Positions 1 to 6,785 of a stretch of 39,813 bases of DNA are shown here, piece by piece. This stretch comes from Rhodonellum sp041748555 (GTDB lineage: Bacteria; Bacteroidota; Bacteroidia; Cytophagales; Cyclobacteriaceae), in NCBI GenBank assembly GCA_041748555.1, contig JBGTDA010000176.1, positions 1-39,813 on the forward strand. The letters are read 5' to 3'. Every line of letters begins with the position of its first letter. The first letter of the stretch is position 1. The notes below the pieces were generated by a model. It had not been told where the DNA came from, ran no database searches, and saw only the letters and a list, made by a program, of their open reading frames with translations. A program made the translations under genes and the position numbers.

Positions 1-238
1 GATCGATGAAAAAAACGACGATTCCATCGTTCCTTTGATCAATGAAGATATCTATGCAGAACTGAAGCGGGAAAAAGTGATCCATTCGGGCATGATACCA
101 AAACTGGACAATGCCTTTGCTGCACTTCATAAAGGAGTTAACCATGTATGGATCGGAAAAGCTGACAATTTATTGCTTGCTGCCAAAGGCAAACTATCAG
201 GAACAGCTATTGAAAAGCACAGGTATGATTTATATTAG
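1..238 (+). CDS. argB: Acetylglutamate kinase, C-terminal end (partial)
   Basis: The window opens inside this gene. The frame is open from base 2 to a TAG at 236-238 and gives about 78 residues. The tail has the order expected for the end of N-acetylglutamate kinase: an HSGMIPKL segment followed by GKLSGTAIE near the C terminus, the part that closes over the nucleotide. The enzyme phosphorylates N-acetylglutamate in cytoplasmic arginine synthesis. The downstream ArgE-like deacylase and argH support the call, since these genes cluster in Bacteroidota. The 118-bp AT-rich gap before the next gene shows no clear terminator, so cotranscription is likely. Substrate details cannot be judged because the N-terminal half lies outside the window. 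Confidence 0.88.
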   Translation, partial: IDEKNDDSIVPLINEDIYAELKREKVIHSGMIPKLDNAFAALHKGVNHVWIGKADNLLLAAKGKLSGTAIEKHRYDLY

Positions 239-356
239 ACTGATATACAATAATTTATATAAACATTCATAAAGTATAGTTAACAAAATATTTTTCAATT
301 TTTAAAGATTATTAACGACAGGTTTCCTTAACTATTAAAGTCAAGGGATTATACTT

Positions 357-1439
357 ATGGAAATAATAAATGGCAAAGAATTAACCGCTTTGACCCAAGA
401 GGCTATTGATCTTTTAAAATCATTAATCGAAACGCCCTCCTTTAGTCGTGAGGAATCCGGTACTGCTGATCTGATTCAAAAATTTTTTACAGGAAAAGGA
501 ATTGTTACTCAAAGAGAGAATAAAAATGTATGGGTTCAGAACAGATTCTTTGATTCCCAAAAACCTTCCATTCTGTTGAATTCCCATCACGACACAGTCA
601 AACCCAATTCGGGTTATACCAAGGATCCTTTTCATGCAACAGTCGAAAACGACAAACTTTATGGATTGGGCAGCAATGATGCAGGTGGCTGTTTGGTCAG
701 CCTGATTGCTGCATTTTTAACTTTTTACAATTCGGATTTGCCTTATAATCTTATTTTCGCAGCAACTGCAGAAGAGGAAATCTCAGGTAAAGACGGTATT
801 TCTTCCATCATTTCGAAACTACCCGAATTTGAACTGGCCATTGTGGGTGAGCCTACTTTGTTGCAGATGGCTGTCGCGGAAAAAGGACTGCTTGTCATCG
901 ATGCAGTTGTAAAAGGAAAAGCAGGTCACGCAGCCCGGGTTGAAGGAGAAAATGCTATTTATAAAGCTTTGGCGGATCTGAATGTCATCAGGGATTTTAA
1001 ATTTGAAAGAGTTTCCCCATATCTTGGGGAATCAAAAGTGACAGCTACTATTATCCAATCAGGTTCACAACACAACGTGATACCGGATACCTGTAACTTT
1101 ACCCTTGATGTCCGGGTTACGGACAGCTATACCTTAGAGGAAGCATTGGATGAGCTCAGGAATGCACTGAAAGCTGACCTTCAGCCAAGGTCTTTAAGAC
1201 TTAACCCGTCAAAAGTACCTGCTGGACATAAAGTTCTGGAGGTTGGAAAAACAATGGGAAGAGAATTCTATGGTAGCCCAACCCTTTCCGATCAGGCACT
1301 TATCCCCTATCCTTCCGTCAAAATCGGGCCAGGGGATTCTGCCCGATCCCATACTGCAGATGAATATATATATCTATCTGAAATCGAGAACGGTATACAG
1401 GTTTATATTTCTTTACTTAATCAATATATGAAGGCTTAA
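357..1439 (+). CDS. M20-family metallo-deacylase, ArgE-like (N-acetylornithine or N-acetylcitrulline deacetylase)
   Basis: A 360-residue cytoplasmic zinc peptidase/deacylase of the ArgE/DapE/M20 family. Visible metal and catalytic motifs are the HHD segment (H77, D79), D108 in GSNDAGG, the acidic triplet E139-E141 in the AEEE motif, a GEPT motif near residue 165, and a late histidine in SHTADEY. Its place between argB and argH points to arginine synthesis. Bacteroidota are known to use an acetyl- or succinyl-ornithine transcarbamylase, so the enzyme at this step commonly removes the acyl group from N-acyl-citrulline rather than N-acetylornithine. That substrate is inferred from the phylum, not read from the sequence. 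The ATG start at 357 matches family length. argH begins 48 bp downstream. Confidence 0.85.
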   Translation: MEIINGKELTALTQEAIDLLKSLIETPSFSREESGTADLIQKFFTGKGIVTQRENKNVWVQNRFFDSQKPSILLNSHHDTVKPNSGYTKDPFHATVENDKLYGLGSNDAGGCLVSLIAAFLTFYNSDLPYNLIFAATAEEEISGKDGISSIISKLPEFELAIVGEPTLLQMAVAEKGLLVIDAVVKGKAGHAARVEGENAIYKALADLNVIRDFKFERVSPYLGESKVTATIIQSGSQHNVIPDTCNFTLDVRVTDSYTLEEALDELRNALKADLQPRSLRLNPSKVPAGHKVLEVGKTMGREFYGSPTLSDQALIPYPSVKIGPGDSARSHTADEYIYLSEIENGIQVYISLLNQYMKA

Positions 1440-1487
1440 AATTATTATCTTTTGATTGAAACTAAACATTCGAAAAAAAATTCAAAA

Positions 1488-2825
1488 ATGAAACTTTGGC
1501 AGAAAGACACCTCAGGAAATAAAGAAGTTGAAACCTTCACCATCGGCAGAGATCCTGAATTTGATCTTTTGTTGGCTCCATTCGATGTCATCGGCTCTAT
1601 GGCTCATGCTGTGATGTTGGAGAAAATCGGACTTTTATCCTCCGAAGATCTGATTACATTAAGACTTGGGCTTAGGGAAATTTATTTTGAAATTGAGAAA
1701 GGTCAATTTAAAATTGAAGAAGGTGTAGAAGACGTACACTCCCAAGTTGAATTGATGCTGACAAAACGCTTTGGTGATGTTGGCAAAAAGCTGCACAGCG
1801 GAAGATCCAGAAACGATCAGGTTCTGGTGGATCTCAAGCTTTATTACCGGGCGGCTATAAGAGAAATCGTATCAGAAACGACAGAATTGTTTCACCTTTT
1901 ACAGACACTTTCTGAAAACCATCAAAATGATTTAATGCCGGGCTATACCCACACACAACTTGCGATGCCTTCTTCTTTTGGGCTGTGGTTTGGCTCATTT
2001 GCGGAAGGAATTACAGAAGACCTGGATCTAATATTGGCCGCCTACAAGCTTTCCAATAAAAATCCATTGGGTTCTGCCGCAGGATATGGCTCTTCGTTTC
2101 CACTTGACCGAAGTTTAACCACCTCTCTTTTAGGTTTTGCGGATTTGCACCATAATGTAATCAATGCCCAAAACAGTCGGGGAAAAACCGAAAAAACAAT
2201 TGCTTTTGCTTTGTCAGGTCTTGCAGGAACCCTTAATAAAATGGCTGCGGATATCTGCATATTCATGAATCAGCATTTCGGTTTCATATCATTTCCCGAC
2301 AACCTGACTACTGGCAGCAGCATTATGCCTCATAAAAAAAATCCGGATGTATTTGAGTTGATCCGGGCCAAGACAAATCAGATTCAATCCACGCCGATGA
2401 CGGTCAGCATGTTGCTGACCAATATGACGACAGGTTATCACAGAGATTTACAACTGCTCAAAGAAGCAATTTTTCCTGCCATGGGGACAATGCTGGATTG
2501 TATCAGAATGAGCACTTTCATGTTGAAAGAAATCAAAATCAAACAGAATATTCTCAAAGATACTTTCTATAAACATCTATTCAGTGTGGAAGAAGTCAAT
2601 AATCTGGTTCTTCAGGGAGTTCCTTTTCGGGATGCCTATAAGAAGGTCGGAGCTGATATTGACAATGATGATTTTAATCCCAATCAGGAACAATTGAACC
2701 ATACCCATGAAGGCAGCATCGGTCAGCTCTGTACCGCAGAAATCAAATTGAAAATGGAGGATAAGTTAGCAGAATTCAGGTTTGAGGAAGTCAATGAGGC
2801 GCTTAAAAATCTGATGGCTGATTAA
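1488..2825 (+). CDS. argH: Argininosuccinate lyase
   Basis: A 445-residue cytoplasmic enzyme that splits argininosuccinate into arginine and fumarate, the last step of arginine synthesis. The fumarase/aspartase-superfamily signature GSSIMPHKKNPD lies at residues 276-287; its serines sit on the flexible catalytic loop. An earlier LHSGRSRNDQV segment and the histidine of PGYTHTQLAMPSS are the other conserved active-site blocks. The frame extends upstream to a TTG at 1452, but the ATG at 1488 gives the usual N terminus (MKLWQK) and normal family length, so I chose it. It is the last gene of the arg operon and is followed by a hairpin terminator. Confidence 0.95.
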   Translation: MKLWQKDTSGNKEVETFTIGRDPEFDLLLAPFDVIGSMAHAVMLEKIGLLSSEDLITLRLGLREIYFEIEKGQFKIEEGVEDVHSQVELMLTKRFGDVGKKLHSGRSRNDQVLVDLKLYYRAAIREIVSETTELFHLLQTLSENHQNDLMPGYTHTQLAMPSSFGLWFGSFAEGITEDLDLILAAYKLSNKNPLGSAAGYGSSFPLDRSLTTSLLGFADLHHNVINAQNSRGKTEKTIAFALSGLAGTLNKMAADICIFMNQHFGFISFPDNLTTGSSIMPHKKNPDVFELIRAKTNQIQSTPMTVSMLLTNMTTGYHRDLQLLKEAIFPAMGTMLDCIRMSTFMLKEIKIKQNILKDTFYKHLFSVEEVNNLVLQGVPFRDAYKKVGADIDNDDFNPNQEQLNHTHEGSIGQLCTAEIKLKMEDKLAEFRFEEVNEALKNLMAD

Positions 2826-2850
2826 AATCAATCATAAAATAATGTCAATA

Positions 2851-2877
2851 AAGCTCCATCAATCAGGAGCTTTTTTA
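2851..2877 (+). terminator. Intrinsic terminator after argH
   Basis: AAGCTCC and GGAGCTT form a 7-bp stem around an 8-nt loop, followed directly by a T-rich tract. It lies about 25 bp past the argH stop and separates the arg operon from the SulP gene. Confidence 0.75.
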
Positions 2878-2947
2878 TATATACTAGCCTTATTGCTTTT
2901 AATGAATCAAGGTTTGATCCTCAATTCCCCCTTTCCGAAATTTTTCC

Positions 2948-2955
2948 TACTTTTG
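2948..2955 (+). promoter_or_regulatory. Bacteroidota-type -7 element for the SulP gene
   Basis: TACTTTTG is an exact match to the TAnnTTTG -7 consensus of Bacteroidota sigma-A promoters and lies 28 bp before the ATG at 2984. No well-spaced TTG is seen at -33, so the upstream element must be weak or diverged. The argH terminator just upstream supports a separate promoter here. Confidence 0.55.
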
Positions 2956-2983
2956 CACCTTCATTCCTAAAACCTCCATTAAT

Positions 2984-4555
2984 ATGGATAAGCAAAATTC
3001 TTTCAGAGAGCATTTTAAAACGGATATTTCCGCAGGATTAGTAGTATTTTTGATAGCATTGCCGCTCTGTCTCGGAATTTCACTAGCATCGGGTGCTCCA
3101 TTGTTTTCAGGCATCATTGCAGGTATTATTGGTGGTATAGTAGTGGGTTTTCTCAGTGGATCAAGCATCAATGTCAGTGGACCTGCTGCAAGTGTTGCTT
3201 TAGTCATCTACACCGGTATACAGACCTTGGGCAGCTATCAGGCCGTTCTTATGGCAGTAATTATTGCGGGTATACTCCAGATCATATTGGGTTATGTCAA
3301 GGCAGGAACGATTGCTTATTTTTTTCCGAATGCCATGATTAAAGGAATACTTGCTTCCATAGGTTTGGTGCTGATCCTGAAGCAGATTCCACATGCTTTG
3401 GGAATTGATGGTGTTTTTGAAGGAGCTGAATCTTTCACCCAAAACGATGGAAAAAATACATTTTCTGAGATTATCTACGTTTTTCAGAATATCGGTTGGG
3501 GCGCAGCGATCATTACGCTTATTTCATTAGCCATCATTATCCTGTGGGACAGGCCACAGATGAAAAAGTTTGCCTTTTTCAAATTCTTCCCCTCTGCATT
3601 GGCGGCTGTTATCGTCAGCATCGCGGTAAATGAACTCTATAAAGTCTCTTTTCCACAACTTTTATTGGATCCAAGTAATTTGGTTCAGTTACCCGCTGCG
3701 GATAGTTTTAGTGAATTTATGGGCTTTTTCACCTTCCCCGATTTATCCCAGATCGGAAATCCACAACTTTTCACCATTGCACTCAGTATTGCTTTTATTG
3801 CCAGTTTGGAATCCCTGCTCAGTACTGAAGCAGGCGATAAATTAGATCCATACAGAAGAAAAACCTCAACAAATACAGAATTGAAAGCACAGGGTATCGG
3901 AAATATTGTGGCAGGTCTGGTAGGTGGATTACCCATAACTGCTGTGATTGTAAGAACTTCTGCAAATGTGGGTGCGGGTGGTCTGACCAAAACAGCCACC
4001 ATTACACATGGTCTGATTATGCTCATCTGTGTTGCCCTGATACCAAGTATCCTTAACCTTATTCCTTTAGCATCGCTGTCAGCAGTTCTTTTTGTGGTGG
4101 GTTATAAACTGACGAGCTTACCGATATACAAATCCATTTTCAAACAGGGGAAAAAACAGTTTTTGCCATTTATCATCACCATTATCACTGTGATGTTCAC
4201 GGATCTTATTACAGGTATAATTGTGGGTGGTGTTGTTGCCATCTTCTTTGTCCTTAGAGACAATTATAAAAATGCCTACCTCTACAACAAGGTCACGCAT
4301 GAAGGGACGGAAAAAACAAAAATCACACTGGCGGAGGAAACTACCTTCCTGAACAAAGCGGATATCCTGCTGTTTCTGGATCACCTTCCTGAAAACCATC
4401 ACCTGATTGTTGACGGAACCAAGGCTGTTTTCATCCATCCGGATATCATTGATATCCTGGAAGATTTCAAACAAACGGCTAAGTTCAAGAATATTCAATA
4501 TGAGTTGATCGACATTGAAGGCCGAAACAAAGAGAGAAGGTTTTGGGTGGGTTAG
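2984..4555 (+). CDS. SulP-family inorganic anion transporter with C-terminal STAS domain
   Basis: A 523-residue inner membrane protein. It starts with a short basic cytoplasmic segment, then many hydrophobic spans from residue 16 to about 415, including the family-typical SGSSINVSGPAASVAL segment near residues 58-73. It ends with a cytoplasmic STAS domain from about residue 430. SulP proteins move sulfate, bicarbonate or other anions, usually with Na+ or H+. The substrate cannot be told here; no carbonic anhydrase or sulfate-assimilation gene is adjacent. The STAS domain lacks an obvious phospho-acceptor serine loop of the anti-anti-sigma type. It is monocistronic, with its own -7 element and terminator. 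Confidence 0.88.
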   Translation: MDKQNSFREHFKTDISAGLVVFLIALPLCLGISLASGAPLFSGIIAGIIGGIVVGFLSGSSINVSGPAASVALVIYTGIQTLGSYQAVLMAVIIAGILQIILGYVKAGTIAYFFPNAMIKGILASIGLVLILKQIPHALGIDGVFEGAESFTQNDGKNTFSEIIYVFQNIGWGAAIITLISLAIIILWDRPQMKKFAFFKFFPSALAAVIVSIAVNELYKVSFPQLLLDPSNLVQLPAADSFSEFMGFFTFPDLSQIGNPQLFTIALSIAFIASLESLLSTEAGDKLDPYRRKTSTNTELKAQGIGNIVAGLVGGLPITAVIVRTSANVGAGGLTKTATITHGLIMLICVALIPSILNLIPLASLSAVLFVVGYKLTSLPIYKSIFKQGKKQFLPFIITIITVMFTDLITGIIVGGVVAIFFVLRDNYKNAYLYNKVTHEGTEKTKITLAEETTFLNKADILLFLDHLPENHHLIVDGTKAVFIHPDIIDILEDFKQTAKFKNIQYELIDIEGRNKERRFWVG

Positions 4556-4573
4556 CCTGTTCACTCTGTGAAG

Positions 4574-4613
4574 AAACGGCCTCCCTTATAAAAATCGATG
4601 GAGGCCGTTTTTT
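4574..4613 (+). terminator. Intrinsic terminator after the SulP gene
   Basis: AAACGGCCTCC pairs with GGAGGCCGTTT (11 bp) across a 15-nt loop and is followed by a T run. It lies about 20 bp past the SulP stop. Confidence 0.85.
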
Positions 4614-4961
4614 ATCAAATGCAACAGGTGCGGATTTATTCAGAAGTCACCGAATGTATACCCGAACAGTACCCAAGAGAAAAAACATTATCTCAATTAT
4701 CATAACTCCCAAGAGAATCAGGGATATCCCAACTTTTTGTCAGGAGCAGTCTACCCGCTTCTACCAAGTTCAGATCCTCTGTTTATACCTGAAAGCACCC
4801 TGTGTATCCACTGTGCTGCCAGAAGGTAGCCCTAATTTTTTGAACTCAATAAGCCCGGCATTTGTAATAAATTATTAAAACCTATCAAACCTGTTTAATC
4901 TCAGCAATTTCTTGCCTTATTTAAAATTTATAAAGCAAAATTCCATCCTTATCACCTTTGG
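4614..4961 (+). other. Gap with no recognisable gene, probably decayed DNA
   Basis: About 350 bp between the SulP terminator and the MFS remnant. A 111-codon frame crosses the terminator hairpin on the plus strand but resembles nothing I know. The minus strand has short coding-like runs broken by stops. I assign no function. Degraded coding sequence is plausible given the pseudogene that follows. Confidence 0.4.
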
Positions 4962-5267
4962 AAGTCACAGGCCTTTTTTTTTCAGTTTGCAATCACTGAT
5001 TTCAAAGGCTGGAACCTGGAATGGATGGCTGCCGGGCTGACCGCTTATTCCTTGGGGGGCTCTATATCCATTTTGTTTACCGGTCCCTTGATTGACAGAT
5101 ATTCGGCAAGAAAGATGGTGTTGGGTTCGGCCTTCGGACCGGCTGCCTACGGTATTTTGCTTGATCTTGGCTACGACTTCGATATTGTGTTTATATTTAC
5201 AATTCTCCTATTATTCGGGATTTTACTTCCATCACTCGGGGCAATATCACCTTTTACCATGAAGTGA
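4962..5267 (+). pseudogene. MFS transporter remnant with internal deletion
   Basis: The open frame gives a transmembrane-rich sequence of about 100 residues typical of the major facilitator superfamily. It has a span ending FFFQFAITD, a second span, then the loop motif GPLIDRYSARKM. This jumps at once to GSAFGPAAYGILLDLG and a final span, which belong near the end of an MFS protein. The piece therefore looks like the start of the C-terminal half joined to the last helices, with several helices missing, and the N-terminal half is absent. There is no credible start codon context; the ATG at 5025 lies inside the first helix region. I read it as a non-functional relic, and the deletion is inferred from motif order. 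Confidence 0.65.
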
Positions 5268-5324
5268 TTTAAATACCGATACAAACAAAGTCTTTCCGGT
5301 AAAACAAACGGCTGACATCTCTCC

Positions 5325-6659
5325 ATGCAAATTAACTCATATAAAAAAAGATACATATTTTTTATAGGATTGGTCATTCTGACTTCAATCATCAGTCAGA
5401 TTATGGTTCAGGACAGGCTGGAAATGCAAAATGAGGATGCAAAACTTGTCAATATTGCGGGAAGACAGCGAATGTTGAGCCAGCGCATTGCCAAAAGAGT
5501 GATGTATTCCTACAACTTACTCCAGGATACTGATTCCATTTATCAAAATCATATGGACACACTTGCCGTCCAGATAGACCGGTTCGAAAAAGTTCACTTT
5601 GGTTTGATCAACAATGAAATATCTTTGGATCTCAACAAACCTCTGAGTCAGGAGGTGCGGAATCTCCTTGAAGAAAATACGCCTTACCTCAACAATATTC
5701 TCTTTGCAGGTAGAGCGATTATAAAAGATCCACGTTTGGAAGTTTTTGAAACCTCAATTGATATTCTTGAAGAAAATGACCAGGAATTTCTACTCAGGAT
5801 GGAAAATATTGTTTCTTCGCTGCAGGATGAATTTGAGGTAAAACTGGCTAAACTCAAAAGCATTGAACTGATCTTGTTGGCTGTTTCAATTATCCTGATT
5901 TTATTGAGTTTTAGGCTGGTCATAATTCCTTTAATCCGTGCACTTACGGTTAAAAACAAATCTCTTGCTGTCCTGAGCGAACAGACCAACCTCCAAAACA
6001 GGCAATTGCTGGAATTTGCCCACATCACCTCACACAACCTCAGGGCTCCTGCCAGTAACCTGAAGTCACTTATAAAATTTTACCAAGAAGAAAATGATCC
6101 CAATGAAAAGGCCCTCCTAATTGCCCACATCGAAACAGTTTCCTCTCATCTCAACAATACTTTGGAGGATCTTATGGCAACATTAAAGGTAAAAGAAGAC
6201 ACCAAAACTGATCTTGAATATGTTGATTTTGACTACACGATCCAAAAGATCAAGGAAATACTTTTCATCCAAATCCGGGAATCAGAAACCGAAATACAAA
6301 CTGATTTTAGGCATTGCCATGGAATGATCTCCAACAGAATTTATCTGGAAAGCATTTTTTTGAACCTGATCTCCAATGCCATAAAATATAGCTCTACTAA
6401 TCGTAAACCTATCATTAAAATCAAAGCGAAGAAAAAGGCCGGTAGAATCAAACTCTCCTTTCAGGATAACGGTTTAGGTATAGACATGACTAAATACGGC
6501 GAAAAAATCTTTGGTCTTAATAATACTTTTCATCAACACAAAGACGCCAAGGGTGTCGGTTTGTACCTGACCAAAACTCAGATTGAAGCCATGGGTGGCG
6601 AAATATTTGTGGAAAGCGAAGTTGATCAGGGAAGCATTTTTACCCTTTCTTTTCATTGA
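5325..6659 (+). CDS. Membrane sensor histidine kinase with PilJ/NarX-like sensor domain
   Basis: A 444-residue kinase. Transmembrane segment 1 is at about residues 10-27. The extracytoplasmic region begins with the NIAGRQRMLSQRIAK signature (about 43-57) typical of the PilJ/NarX type four-helix sensor, and is closed by transmembrane segment 2 at about 185-205. The dimerisation domain carries the H-box SHNLRAP, with H237 as the likely phosphorylated residue. The ATPase domain has an N-box (NLISNAIKYS, about 347), DNGLGID (G1) and a GVGLYLTK segment (G2). No receiver domain is fused and no response regulator gene is next to it, so it is an orphan in this window. The signal is unknown. The ATG at 5325 precedes the basic N terminus (SYKKRY). 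Confidence 0.9.
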   Translation: MQINSYKKRYIFFIGLVILTSIISQIMVQDRLEMQNEDAKLVNIAGRQRMLSQRIAKRVMYSYNLLQDTDSIYQNHMDTLAVQIDRFEKVHFGLINNEISLDLNKPLSQEVRNLLEENTPYLNNILFAGRAIIKDPRLEVFETSIDILEENDQEFLLRMENIVSSLQDEFEVKLAKLKSIELILLAVSIILILLSFRLVIIPLIRALTVKNKSLAVLSEQTNLQNRQLLEFAHITSHNLRAPASNLKSLIKFYQEENDPNEKALLIAHIETVSSHLNNTLEDLMATLKVKEDTKTDLEYVDFDYTIQKIKEILFIQIRESETEIQTDFRHCHGMISNRIYLESIFLNLISNAIKYSSTNRKPIIKIKAKKKAGRIKLSFQDNGLGIDMTKYGEKIFGLNNTFHQHKDAKGVGLYLTKTQIEAMGGEIFVESEVDQGSIFTLSFH

Positions 6660-6745
6660 ATTAGGAGTGGATAATGATGGCGGATTCAGCGGGTTCTGAT
6701 GAAGTCAGGTAAAAAAATATTTCCGATTGTGATATCGTCATAAAT

Positions 6746-6774
6746 AAAAAACCTCTCAATCAATGATAAAGAGG
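6746..6774 (-). terminator. Intrinsic terminator for the TonB-dependent receptor gene
   Basis: Read on the minus strand, CCTCT and AGAGG form a short stem around a 13-nt loop, followed by six Ts. It lies about 12 bp past the stop of the leftward receptor gene. Confidence 0.6.
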
Positions 6775-6785
6775 GTATTGTCTAG

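Noticed and set aside
4118..4564. 148-codon leftward frame over the end of the SulP gene
   Set aside because: Antisense to the STAS domain with no recognisable features.
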